From contig NZ_JACCCY010000001.1 of NCBI RefSeq assembly GCF_013409575.1, positions 682,001 to 746,000 of the forward strand: a stretch of DNA of 64,000 nt, in the 5' to 3' direction. The notes under the pieces are model-generated. The model saw nothing but the letters and a program-made list of their open reading frames with translations. It did not search any database and was not told the DNA's origin. The first letter of the stretch is position 1. Every line of letters begins with the position of its first letter. The stretch comes from Macellibacteroides fermentans. Its GTDB lineage: Bacteria > Bacteroidota > Bacteroidia > Bacteroidales > Tannerellaceae. Below are positions 1-7,796 of this stretch, piece by piece. The translations under genes and the position numbers were made by a program.

Positions 1-2
1 TG

Positions 3-1016
3 TCGCTCGAAGACCCGGATATGAGGCTGTTTGCGACAGAAGATCCACGGGGCTTTTTGGCAACCTATCCCGACAAAACGATTATTGACGAAGTGCAGCG
101 AGTTCCTGAACTGTTTTCGTACATACAAACTCACGTTGATAAAGAAAATAAGGAAGGAATGTATCTATTAGCGGGTTCGCACAACTTTCTGTTAATGGAA
201 AGCATTAATCAATCACTTGCAGGGAGAACAGCTATATTGAACTTGTTACCATTCTCACATCACGAAATGCAAACAGGTAATATACTACCCCCAACAATTG
301 ATGAAGAGATATACAAAGGAGCTTATCCTCGTCTTTACGATAAAAATATTACTCCAACAGATTACTATCCGTACTACATTCAAACTTATGTGGAGCGAGA
401 TGTTCGTCTGATGAAAAATATTGGCGATTTGAGCAAATTTATTCGCTTTATCAAACTATGTGCAGGTCGTATCGGACAATTGCTTAATTTGTCCGGATTA
501 GCAAATGAATGTGGAATATCTGTATCGACAGCAACAGCATGGATGTCGTTACTCGAAGCAAGCTATATCGCATATCTTCTCAAACCAGACCATAATAACT
601 ACGCAAAGCGATTAGTTAAAAGTCCGAAACTTTATTTTCATGATACAGGATTGGCGTGCTCACTATTGGATATAAAGAGTGCTGAACAAGTGTCAACTCA
701 CTTTCTAAGAGGAGGCTTATTTGAAAATTTGGTTATCAATGAATTTATTAAAGAGTCTCTCAATAAAGGAGAAGAATCAAACTTGACCTTTTGGCGAGAC
801 AGCACAGGTAACGAGATTGATTTACTCCAAACAATCGCAGGCAAGCAGAATGCCTACGAAATAAAATCCGGAGCAACTTACACATCCGACTATTTTAAAG
901 GTATCAGCAAATGGGCAAAACTATCAGGTGCAGCACCCGAACAATGTTTTGCTATTTATGCTGGGGATAAGTCAATGAAAACCTCATATGGAGAGGTGAT
1001 GTCGTGGAACAAATAA
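3..1016 (+). CDS. AAA+ ATPase with DUF4143 domain, 5' end outside window
   Basis: The reading frame is open from base 3, so the gene begins upstream of the window and its Walker A region is not visible. The visible part starts near the end of the ATPase core: an IIDEVQ Walker B-like motif, then LLAGSHNFLL (sensor-like) and SLAGRTAIL. This order is typical of the large ATPase family that carries a C-terminal DUF4143. The C-terminal part has a winged-helix-like stretch (NLSGLANECGIS) and a GNEIDLL...YEIKSG motif resembling the PD-(D/E)xK-like fold of DUF4143. These proteins are common accessory genes with no settled function. Family assignment is firm; the role is unknown. Confidence 0.85.
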   Translation, partial: SLEDPDMRLFATEDPRGFLATYPDKTIIDEVQRVPELFSYIQTHVDKENKEGMYLLAGSHNFLLMESINQSLAGRTAILNLLPFSHHEMQTGNILPPTIDEEIYKGAYPRLYDKNITPTDYYPYYIQTYVERDVRLMKNIGDLSKFIRFIKLCAGRIGQLLNLSGLANECGISVSTATAWMSLLEASYIAYLLKPDHNNYAKRLVKSPKLYFHDTGLACSLLDIKSAEQVSTHFLRGGLFENLVINEFIKESLNKGEESNLTFWRDSTGNEIDLLQTIAGKQNAYEIKSGATYTSDYFKGISKWAKLSGAAPEQCFAIYAGDKSMKTSYGEVMSWNK

Positions 1017-1165
1017 AATTCAAAACACAGTTCCTTCTACATCCTTATCTTTACACCACCTCATAATTGACAGCATTAAAAGAACTCAGAACACTCTTTA
1101 CTTTAACAAGGATGTAACTCTAAGTTACCCCCTTGCTCCAACTTTTGATTTTCAAAAGTATTTAC

Positions 1166-1173
1166 TATACTTG
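1166..1173 (+). promoter_or_regulatory. Candidate -7 box before long hairpin
   Basis: TATACTTG differs at one base from the Bacteroidota -7 consensus TAnnTTTG. A TTTTG lies about 19 bases upstream, near 1143-1147, the usual -33 spacing. The predicted transcript would begin almost exactly at the hairpin that starts at 1178. Inferred from motif only. Confidence 0.35.
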
Positions 1174-1177
1174 TGGC

Positions 1178-1240
1178 GTGTCCGAGTAACTTTCTAACCT
1201 CAGCGGAATTGTACCGCTGTTTGGAAAGTCACTCGGACAC
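1178..1240. repeat. 63-bp two-tier hairpin
   Basis: Outer arms 1178-1194 and 1224-1240 are complementary at 16 of 17 positions. Inside is a second perfect stem, CAGCGG/CCGCTG (1201-1206 and 1214-1219), with a 7-base loop. There is no T-tract, so it is not a classical terminator. It could be a folded small RNA, a mobile-element end, or a protein-binding dyad. Confidence 0.6.
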
Positions 1241-1355
1241 TCCTTATTTATCAGCTTATTCGAGCAATCCCTCTTCTATCCAATTAGCCATATTCAGGCT
1301 TATATGGTGACCTTTGTATCCCACCAAAGCTTCTTAATTCTCGTCTATAACAGTA

Positions 1356-1396
1356 CCCCCCCATCCCGGCATTCAATTGAATGCCGAGCTAGGGGG
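1356..1396 (-). terminator. Hairpin after VapE-like gene
   Basis: A perfect 18-bp palindrome at 1368-1385 (GGCATTC...GAATGCC) is extended by C-rich and G-rich arms. It starts about 6 bases past the stop of the minus-strand gene. It lacks a clear U-tract on that strand, so termination is likely but not certain. Confidence 0.45.
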
Positions 1397-1401
1397 ATTG
1401 C

Positions 1402-3435
1402 TTATTTCTCTACTACATGGTATATAGTTCCGGTTTGGGTTCTTTTGGAAGGGATTTGGTGTTTGTGCAGGATGCGGCCGAAATGGATGATTTTGGTGGC
1501 CGACAGATTAAAGAGTTTTTTCTCTTGCAGGCGGCCCAGTATTTCAACGGCAAGGAGCTTCTCTCCTTTCTCTGTGGATTCGGCGGCACGGAAAAATTGC
1601 AGAAACAGTTGCTCTGCAGGGACCTGTACCTGAAATTCTTTGTTGGTCTCCGACAGGATAGCCTCTTCCGGACCCTCAAACCAGTAGCGTTCGCCTCTTT
1701 TTATTTCATGCATGGCCTGGGCATACAACTGGTCGTGGTTGATCTTCTCACGGTAACTGATGGGACCTGTAAGGCGGACACAGATGAACCGCCGGCTACC
1801 CGAGGTGTCGGTAAGCACATCGTAGTGGTTACTGGTGGCGATAAACGAGGCATAACGGCGCAACGATTCCACCGAAGCCTGATGGGGCTTGCGGATGGTT
1901 ACAACGGGTTTCTGCATGACGTGCTTCAGGAAGCCCTGCTGACTCTCCTTTACCTGATCGAATTCGTCCATGTTGATCAGGGCGAAACGCGAAAGGTACA
2001 TTTCGGTGTTACGCTTATTGCCCACATCTACCCCTTCGGCATAATAGGCACGTAACTCCGGAGGGAGCAGGTTCAGGCAAAAGGTGGATTTACCTGTGCC
2101 CTGGGCTCCAACAAGCAGTGGAGCCGTGCTGTTGGCATGTTTCTTATTGATACCCCGCCATTGTGCCACCATCCCCAGAAACCAGCGGTGGAAAAGGTTG
2201 CGCCAGTGGGGGTTGTTACAAGGGATGGTTTCGGCCAGAGGGCGGATACGGTCTTTTCCGTCCCATTCAGGCAACGAATACAGGTAATGGTCGATGGGTG
2301 AAAAGCGAGGCACACGGTCAGAATAAATATAACGGTTCACATCTCTGTCCCACATCTTGATGCCCTCCTCCTGTCCGTTCAGGGCAATGCTGTTTAACAG
2401 TCGGGGATTTACCTTCACAAAGTCGTAGCTGTACAGGCCTCTTTCGCGGCACTCTACTTCGTCCTTCAGGGTGTTGTACCGAAGTTCGTAGCGCCGCTTC
2501 ATAAACTCGTCGGTCTGCAGCGCCAACAGCTGCTCTGCAGCCAGGCAGATTTTCTCGCCAAAGCCGTTGTTCTTGCCGTACACATTCCGAAAGGTGGTGC
2601 GCACCTCGGTTTCACGTAATTTAAGTTGCAGGTGAAGCAAAGCCGACTGTACCGCCTCTTCTTCCGGAATGCCGGATCCGAAACAGTTGGTTGCCAACAA
2701 AACCAGCAGGGGTTTAAGGTTTGTATCCTCCGGTGGACCACATTGGGTGAGGGCCGACTTCAACGAAGTTTCGAATAATAGGGAGAGCTGATCGGTACGG
2801 CTGTATCCGGGCATCTGCCGCCTGAGCGGATCGTTGTCGGCCTGCACAGCTTCCTGCCAGGTAGCTTCGCCCGGCATTTCGGTGGGCTGACTTTGCAGCA
2901 CAGGTTTTGCCTGGGGTGCATAGTAACGGGTGGCATCGTGTACAAAAGGGCAGCTTACTTCGGGGGTATCGCCGCCGGTGTCAACGGGAAAAGGGATTTG
3001 TCCCTGATACAACCTGACAGCCCTGCGGTGTGCATGGGCATGAAACAACTTAACCTCCTCTTCGGTACGGGGCAGTGCACCGTCGGGCCGTGTAAAGAGT
3101 ACCAATATATAAACCCGTGTACCGCAGGTATCGGCATAGGCCGCCAGGGTTTGGGGCAACTCGGCTGCCGTCTGTTTAACCAGACTTGCCTCGGCCGGAC
3201 CGGTAAGATTGCTAACCTGCAGCACCACCACGCCGTTGTAGTTTGTCGGCACCCGCAATCCGTCTTTCAAGGCAAATGTCGAGGTACAAAGCAGACTGGC
3301 TCCCTTGAGTCGTTTTGCAAGCAGGCCGGCTTTTGCCCTGCCCGGTTCTTCCTGCATACACTCCATTACATCTGCAAACGAAATGTTGCGGATACTTTTT
3401 TTCACTGTAGATTCTTTAAAATAACTAATATTCAT
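1402..3435 (-). CDS. BT4734-like / VapE-type primase-helicase protein
   Basis: A 677-residue protein of the Bacteroides VirE-N family. The N-terminal 200 residues resemble the BT4734-like (VirE N) domain. The C-terminal half is a VapE-type P-loop NTPase with Walker A GAQGTGKST near residue 441, Walker B-like ALINMDEFD and a sensor-like FIATSN, ending in a DUF3874-like tail. VapE proteins of mobile islands are often primase/helicase replication proteins, so a replication role is an inference. An upstream ATG at 3504 is in frame, but the start at 3435 (MNISYFKES) fits the family better. It diverges from the HU-like gene, with a 22-bp-period dyad array in the intergenic region. Confidence 0.8.
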   Translation of the reverse strand: MNISYFKESTVKKSIRNISFADVMECMQEEPGRAKAGLLAKRLKGASLLCTSTFALKDGLRVPTNYNGVVVLQVSNLTGPAEASLVKQTAAELPQTLAAYADTCGTRVYILVLFTRPDGALPRTEEEVKLFHAHAHRRAVRLYQGQIPFPVDTGGDTPEVSCPFVHDATRYYAPQAKPVLQSQPTEMPGEATWQEAVQADNDPLRRQMPGYSRTDQLSLLFETSLKSALTQCGPPEDTNLKPLLVLLATNCFGSGIPEEEAVQSALLHLQLKLRETEVRTTFRNVYGKNNGFGEKICLAAEQLLALQTDEFMKRRYELRYNTLKDEVECRERGLYSYDFVKVNPRLLNSIALNGQEEGIKMWDRDVNRYIYSDRVPRFSPIDHYLYSLPEWDGKDRIRPLAETIPCNNPHWRNLFHRWFLGMVAQWRGINKKHANSTAPLLVGAQGTGKSTFCLNLLPPELRAYYAEGVDVGNKRNTEMYLSRFALINMDEFDQVKESQQGFLKHVMQKPVVTIRKPHQASVESLRRYASFIATSNHYDVLTDTSGSRRFICVRLTGPISYREKINHDQLYAQAMHEIKRGERYWFEGPEEAILSETNKEFQVQVPAEQLFLQFFRAAESTEKGEKLLAVEILGRLQEKKLFNLSATKIIHFGRILHKHQIPSKRTQTGTIYHVVEK

Positions 3436-3569
3436 GGAATTAATTTTTAATTGTTTTCGTGAAGGTACTACCCGTATGCCTGGTTTTACAAATAATATGC
3501 GCACGAAAGAGCTCTCCGGAGCAAAATAATTATTACTTTTAAATTAGCTGTTTTTACTTAATAGTTTAG

Positions 3570-3577
3570 TATATTTG
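3570..3577 (+). promoter_or_regulatory. Candidate -7 box P1 of HU-like gene
   Basis: TATATTTG is a perfect TAnnTTTG match, with a T-rich -33-like stretch near 3549-3556. Transcription from here would start near 3584 and place the whole 22-bp array in the 5' leader of the HU-like mRNA. Confidence 0.5.
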
Positions 3578-3588
3578 CATGTGAGAAC

Positions 3589-3684
3589 TTCTTCGTCTTC
3601 CATCTGGGGGACAATGGTCACACAGCTGCGTGATCAATGTCCTCCAACTGAGTGATCAATGTCCCTCAGCTGAGAGACGAAGAA
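3589..3684. repeat. Array 1: dyad repeats of exact 22-bp period
   Basis: A CANNTG-type core recurs every 22 bp, at 3601 (CATCTG), 3623 (CAGCTG), 3645 (CAACTG) and 3667 (CAGCTG). The three 16-bp spacers are versions of one sequence: the second and third read GTGATCAATGTCC, and the first is close to its reverse complement. The array is bounded by inverted arms TTCTTCGTCT (3589-3598) and AGACGAAGAA (3675-3684). It can therefore fold into stems or offer spaced dyads on one DNA face. A second array with the same geometry is at 50540-50631. Confidence 0.8.
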
Positions 3685-3686
3685 TA

Positions 3687-3694
3687 TATCTTTG
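3687..3694 (+). promoter_or_regulatory. Candidate -7 box P2 of HU-like gene
   Basis: TATCTTTG matches TAnnTTTG and begins 3 bases after the array's right arm. Its -33 region would fall in the last 22-bp unit, so the array could be an operator for this promoter. P1 and P2 are alternatives that the sequence cannot separate. Confidence 0.45.
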
Positions 3695-3714
3695 ATTAAC
3701 ATCTAATCATCCCG

Positions 3715-3762
3715 ATGAAACGACCTTATTGTTGGAGTAAAAAGGTAATAAAACAAGTATAA
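3715..3762 (+). CDS. Possible 15-codon leader peptide
   Basis: An ATG reading frame of 15 codons (MKRPYCWSKK...) ends 4 bases before the ATG of the HU-like gene. The spacing would allow translational coupling. Nothing else supports it; it may be chance. Confidence 0.2.
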   Translation: MKRPYCWSKKVIKQV

Positions 3763-3766
3763 AGTT

Positions 3767-4387
3767 ATGAGTATCTATTATGACATGCGTGAAAACCCCA
3801 ATCCCGAAAAAGATGGAAACCAAAAACCACTTCATCCCCGTGCCGTATCGAAGGGAACGATCAAAGCCGACAAGATAGTGGATGCCATTGCCCAGCGAAC
3901 AGGTTTTAGCCGGGGAGAGATTCAGGGTGTGCTGGAGGAATATACCCAGGAGATGCTTTTGCGCGTTTCGGAAGGTTATAATGTGGAATGGGGTACTTTG
4001 GGAACTTTATCGCCTAAGCTAAAGGCCAAACGTCAGGTTATGACAAAAAGTGAGATCCGGTCGCCGTCCATTTCAGTATCAGGACTAAATTTTAAAGGCT
4101 CTGCCTGGTTATCGAGGCAATTGAACTTCGATCTGGAAAGATCTGAGTCCGGCTTTAACAATTCGACACCCTACGGAGCTATTTATCGCAGGAAGCTGTT
4201 GGAACAGTACCTGGATGAGAATCCGTACATTAAACGAACCGACTATTCCAAACTTACCGGTCAATTAAAGAATAAGGCTATCCAACAGCTGAACGAGTAT
4301 GTGGAGCAAGGAGTCCTTATAAGGCTGGGCAGAGGTAATCAGACGGAATACAGACGGGCAACACAACCGGCAGCCGCCGAAAAATAA
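3767..4387 (+). CDS. HU-like DNA-binding protein (Bacteroidales HU-related family)
   Basis: 206 residues. The N-terminal 120 or so residues have the HU/IHF-type fold pattern: helical segment TIKADKIVDAIAQRTGFSRG, then WGTLGTLSPKL, where HU has its GxFG turn. A C-terminal extension of about 80 residues may be a second helical DNA-contact region. It matches the longer histone-like family seen beside VirE-N genes in Bacteroides, often near capsule loci. A muramidase/amidase gene frequently completes that cassette but is not found here. The gene is divergent from the VapE-like gene and is followed by a strong hairpin repeat at 4393-4433. Confidence 0.85.
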   Translation: MSIYYDMRENPNPEKDGNQKPLHPRAVSKGTIKADKIVDAIAQRTGFSRGEIQGVLEEYTQEMLLRVSEGYNVEWGTLGTLSPKLKAKRQVMTKSEIRSPSISVSGLNFKGSAWLSRQLNFDLERSESGFNNSTPYGAIYRRKLLEQYLDENPYIKRTDYSKLTGQLKNKAIQQLNEYVEQGVLIRLGRGNQTEYRRATQPAAAEK

Positions 4388-4495
4388 TGAGAGATGACAG
4401 ATGCAGGTGATCTGTCACCTTGCATCTGTCATCTTCAAACTCCGCATCCATAAAGGGAAGTCTCCCTAAAAATGATGGATGACAGATTGTTTTGC
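4388..4495. repeat. Hairpin repeat R2, copy A
   Basis: Directly after the HU-like stop, GATGACAGATGC (4393-4404) and its complement GCATCTGTCATC (4422-4433) enclose a second stem GGTGA/TCACC, giving a nearly continuous hairpin. A further GATGACAGATT occurs at 4478-4488. The whole block aligns with 50812-50914, including ATAAAGGG and the terminal GACAGATTGTTTT. The hairpin may also terminate the HU-like transcript. Confidence 0.75.
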
Positions 4496-4507
4496 TATAA
4501 ATCGGTT

Positions 4508-5047
4508 TTATTGAACCGGTGTTTTTGGTTTGCGGTCGAAGAATGGATTTTTGGATGATGCGCTGATGGGAATAGCCATCACACAGGTACAATCGCCCAG
4601 ATAGCCAAGCCGCTGTGCCGCCATGCCGGCCGAAAACATTACACGACTATCCACTCTGCAGTCGGCCGCCGTTGCACAGGCAGATCCCACGGCAATACCC
4701 ACATCGATGGTGTTGATGGCACAAGGTACGGCATCTGGCTTTTCGGCACAGGTGGCATAACCGCAATGGGTACAGTTCAGTCCCTGTACTTTCTGGGCAG
4801 TTCCGATAATGATTACCGCCTCAGCCTGTTGAAGGTTCTCTGCATCGCGCAGCAAAAACTTCATACCCGATTCATCCGAATAACGTACCATCTCTTCCGA
4901 GAGGCGTACGATATCCTGATCGGTCACCATCCCTACCTCTATAATATCAATACCTTTCCCTTTGGGAGCCGTGCGGGCAGCCGTCATCATCTGACGACCT
5001 ACCTGCAGCACATGTTCGTGCCTCGATTCGCGTTCGTTTACAATCAT
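4508..5047 (-). CDS. DUF2148 ferredoxin-domain protein
   Basis: 179 residues. The sequence contains cysteine groups typical of DUF2148 proteins: CTHCGYATC near residues 94-100, then further cysteines in PCAI, SACATAADC and DCTCVMA. These suggest iron-sulfur cluster binding, inferred from cysteine spacing. It lies 46 bp downstream of the KamA-like gene on the same strand and is probably co-transcribed, which makes an electron-transfer role for the radical SAM enzyme possible but unproven. Confidence 0.75.
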   Translation of the reverse strand: MIVNERESRHEHVLQVGRQMMTAARTAPKGKGIDIIEVGMVTDQDIVRLSEEMVRYSDESGMKFLLRDAENLQQAEAVIIIGTAQKVQGLNCTHCGYATCAEKPDAVPCAINTIDVGIAVGSACATAADCRVDSRVMFSAGMAAQRLGYLGDCTCVMAIPISASSKNPFFDRKPKTPVQ

Positions 5048-5093
5048 AGTTCTTGTATTTTCGGCAAACTTAACTAAAATTGCCGGATTTGCT

Positions 5094-7184
5094 TTACTCC
5101 AACTGCAGGTTTGTGACTGTAGCGGTAGCCTTATAGGAAAATTCCGGGTATTCGAACAGGGGGAATCGGGGCTCCGTTTTGCCGTCGGTATAGTACCAGA
5201 TGCTCTTGTATGCTTCCGGATCTTCGCCCATGGACTGCAACTGCCTCAGGTAGGCGGCAACCGACTTATTCTCTACAATGTAAACCTGGTCCATATGATC
5301 GATGATGGGACTGTGCCTGCGGGTGGCATCGTGTTCGAACTTCAGGATACGTTTGCCGTCGGGCGTAATGCCTGCCATAACAAATGTCATACTCTTGCCG
5401 ATAGCCGGAAGGTTAAGTACGCTGCGGTCCGTCGCGGCAAACAACAGGTGGTTGTCTTTCAGGAAATGAGTAAGATTCCTGCCCAGATCTTTCGTTCCTT
5501 TAATCAGGTTGTTCAGTTCGCCAATCTTCTCAGACGGGATCCGTCCGAATATCTTTTCCTCTTCACTCTCCTGCAACGAGCGGCAGTTGGGTGTAAACAT
5601 GGCATAATTTTCCTGAAATCCTTTTACGGAGAAGGTATAGTAGCAAACCACTCCCATGGTGTTGAGCAGTTGGCGAAGCTTGGCAGTATGACCGCGACGG
5701 GAAGCTGCAACAGTATATACCAGTTGGTTCGTGATAGTCCACCCCGCCGACAGGATAGCTTTGATTGCCTCGCGTGCTTCGGGGGTTACCTCCAGCGGCG
5801 ACTGAAAATGGGTTTGAATAATAAACTGGCTTACGCCTGCTACAGAAGCTTTTTCTTTAAATTCGCGCAAAATCTCGACCAGTTCGTCGTTTACACGCAT
5901 GGGCAGGTAAGCTGGCAGGCGCGAACCGAGACGTACCCGCTGCAGTTGGGCATATTTCCCGCCTTCGGGCCGGCCTTCGTTGGCTTTGCGTTTCCGTAAG
6001 GCCATCTTATATACGGCATCCAATATTTTGCGCAGGGTGGCATTCTGACTCATCAGGGCGTCTCCTCCGGTGATCAGGATGTCTTGCAACTGCGAATCTT
6101 CCTCAAAATAATGCATAAGGCGACGAAGTTTCTTGTCCCAGCTCTCCTTTGGTTTTAATGCTTCCAGATCAAAATTGAGCCGCTCGCTCTGGAAATCGTA
6201 CATCCGCTGACAAACGGAACATAGTCCCCCGCAAGCTCTTCCCATGGAGTCGGGTATCAGAATGGCCACTTCGGGATAGCGTCTGTGGATATTATGTCCT
6301 TCGGGAAGCATCCATCCGGCCGCATTGGGCTTGCCAGCCTCCACGATATCCTCCTTCTCCCAGGCCTTGATTGTTCCGTAGGTATCCACCAACTCCTGCG
6401 AATAGAGGATGTAGGTACGAATAGTGGCATCGTCGTAGCCTGCGTCTGTGGGATTCAACAGCGAGAGGTAGTAGGGTGTTACGAAAAAAGGCATCTTCTT
6501 TTTGCGGGCATCGGTAAGCAACCGCATGGTATGCTCCGGCAATGAGTTGCCAAGAAAGGTGTTGAGTTCCGTTGGTGACTTGATAGCCATAGACAAGTGG
6601 AAATGACTTAGTTTCCACCATTCGCAAACTTTGGCATACTTTTGTTCGAAATTAAAACTTTCTTCAAACTGGTACCTGGAACTTCCTCCATGCTGGCGCT
6701 CAATTTTTTTGATAAGCTCCTTAATAATCCGTTCGCGGTTGGCTACACGGATGGCCAGCACCTCTTTATCGAGGCCCGTCTGCCATCGATTCATCTGTCT
6801 TTTCATCCAGGCTATATCATCCTTAATCTCCGGTTTTTCGGTAAGAGCTGCAAACTGGTGATACAGATCAAGTAGCAGATCGGTATGAGTATCACAGATA
6901 ATCTCTCCCCTAAGGAACTGCCAGAGATTAGAAAGGGTCTCTACCCGGATCTCTTGTCCGGTAGAAAGTTCATTTATAACTGATCCATCGTAGCTGATAA
7001 GACGTGAAATTGTACGCACTACGGCATTATCGGTCTGATGTGTGTTCAGTGCGGCCTGTAAACGGTTTTTAAAATCATTACAGGCTGCAGATCCTTCCGC
7101 CAGACTTACCAGCCACGGGAGGTGTTTCGCATACATTTTTTTTAAACGGGTAATGTCTGAAGTCGTCAAATTCTTTTTCGTCAT
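5094..7184 (-). CDS. KamA-family radical SAM protein, long form
   Basis: 696 residues. The radical SAM cluster motif CGGLCSVC (CxxxCxxC) lies near residues 317-324, followed by an ITGGDALMS motif as in lysine 2,3-aminomutase (KamA). A later AIGKSMTF segment aligns in position with the KamA loop that carries the PLP lysine, so a PLP cofactor is plausible. The clostridial enzyme is about 416 residues with the cluster near residue 130, so this protein has roughly 190 extra N-terminal residues, rich in helices and without a recognised domain. Substrate unknown. A TATATTTG -7 box lies at 7244-7251 on the minus strand. Confidence 0.8.
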   Translation of the reverse strand: MTKKNLTTSDITRLKKMYAKHLPWLVSLAEGSAACNDFKNRLQAALNTHQTDNAVVRTISRLISYDGSVINELSTGQEIRVETLSNLWQFLRGEIICDTHTDLLLDLYHQFAALTEKPEIKDDIAWMKRQMNRWQTGLDKEVLAIRVANRERIIKELIKKIERQHGGSSRYQFEESFNFEQKYAKVCEWWKLSHFHLSMAIKSPTELNTFLGNSLPEHTMRLLTDARKKKMPFFVTPYYLSLLNPTDAGYDDATIRTYILYSQELVDTYGTIKAWEKEDIVEAGKPNAAGWMLPEGHNIHRRYPEVAILIPDSMGRACGGLCSVCQRMYDFQSERLNFDLEALKPKESWDKKLRRLMHYFEEDSQLQDILITGGDALMSQNATLRKILDAVYKMALRKRKANEGRPEGGKYAQLQRVRLGSRLPAYLPMRVNDELVEILREFKEKASVAGVSQFIIQTHFQSPLEVTPEAREAIKAILSAGWTITNQLVYTVAASRRGHTAKLRQLLNTMGVVCYYTFSVKGFQENYAMFTPNCRSLQESEEEKIFGRIPSEKIGELNNLIKGTKDLGRNLTHFLKDNHLLFAATDRSVLNLPAIGKSMTFVMAGITPDGKRILKFEHDATRRHSPIIDHMDQVYIVENKSVAAYLRQLQSMGEDPEAYKSIWYYTDGKTEPRFPLFEYPEFSYKATATVTNLQLE

Positions 7185-7243
7185 ACGCTATTTTTGTTAT
7201 TTGTTTTGTGGATGTATGTACATACAAAATGCACGTTTGTCAA

Positions 7244-7251
7244 CAAATATA
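7244..7251 (-). promoter_or_regulatory. Promoter -7 box of the KamA-like gene
   Basis: Read on the minus strand this is TATATTTG, a perfect -7 consensus about 60 bp before the start codon. A palindrome GTATGTACATAC (7213-7224) lies just downstream of the expected transcription start and could be an operator. Confidence 0.5.
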
Positions 7252-7331
7252 CATAAAATAATGCATAATCCCGAACAGAAATGTATAATAACGGCATTAA
7301 ATAGCGGAAAAAGTCACCTTTTGTAATTTCA

Positions 7332-7727
7332 TCACTCAATAAAGCGTGAACGGGTGGTATCCGAAGGCAGCATGCATTTTTCTTTTTTCCCGAACCATCT
7401 GTAGCGGTTTCGGGCAATAAAACGGTAGATTCCGTCCCGCAGGAAGGTGGGTAAATGAATGAGCGGAAAGAACAATTGCCAGCCCCGCCCGAGCTCTTTC
7501 AGTATATAAAGTACGGCCGAAGATTCGCGGAACGCATCTCCCTGTTGTGGTATATACACGATGCTGTCTGTTCCCCAATGCGTAACCCCGTATCGCTCAA
7601 GCAAAGCTCTGCCGGCATCCGACTGTAAAGAGGCGAAACGGAATTTACCGAAACGGTCGCGTTTAATAATAAACCGCACCGCTCCGTTGCATAGGTTGCA
7701 GACACCGTCAAATAAAACTATTCCCAT
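7332..7727 (-). CDS. DCC-family thiol oxidoreductase-like protein (DUF393)
   Basis: 131 residues starting MGIVLFDGVCNLC; the DxxCxxC motif (Asp7, Cys10, Cys13) is the signature of the DCC/DUF393 family, thought to have a thioredoxin-like fold. The central VYIPQ...ESSAVLYIL and C-terminal DGIYRFIARNRYRWFG also fit. Its biochemical role is unestablished. It lies 69 bp after selD on the same strand and could be the last gene of the selenium operon, though the gap makes this uncertain. Confidence 0.85.
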   Translation of the reverse strand: MGIVLFDGVCNLCNGAVRFIIKRDRFGKFRFASLQSDAGRALLERYGVTHWGTDSIVYIPQQGDAFRESSAVLYILKELGRGWQLFFPLIHLPTFLRDGIYRFIARNRYRWFGKKEKCMLPSDTTRSRFIE

Positions 7728-7796
7728 ATGTTTTTGTCGCCACCTGAAATGGCAAGTAATTCAAAAACAGATGGGAAAAGCCATATGTTCAATCCA

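Larger units (their letters stand above)
1017..1401. other. Gene-free stretch with three dyad elements
   Basis: No plausible gene lies between the ATPase and the VapE-like gene. The stretch holds a short palindrome at 1141-1159, a long hairpin at 1178-1240 and a hairpin at 1356-1396. The last lies just past the stop codon of the minus-strand VapE-like gene and could act as its terminator. Confidence 0.7.

Noticed and set aside
1178-1240. tRNA or tmRNA-like fold
   Set aside because: No anticodon arm, T-loop or CCA-type acceptor; it is a simple two-tier hairpin.
1417-2055. 212-aa plus-strand frame, and the similar frame at 2893-3450
   Set aside because: Both are antisense to the VapE-like gene and contain no recognisable domain.
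3589-3684. 22-bp arrays as a CRISPR locus
   Set aside because: Only a 6-bp core recurs, spacers are related to each other in both orientations, and no cas gene is present.
5295-5999. 234-aa plus-strand frame
   Set aside because: Antisense to the KamA-like gene; no domain, and the KamA frame is clearly real.
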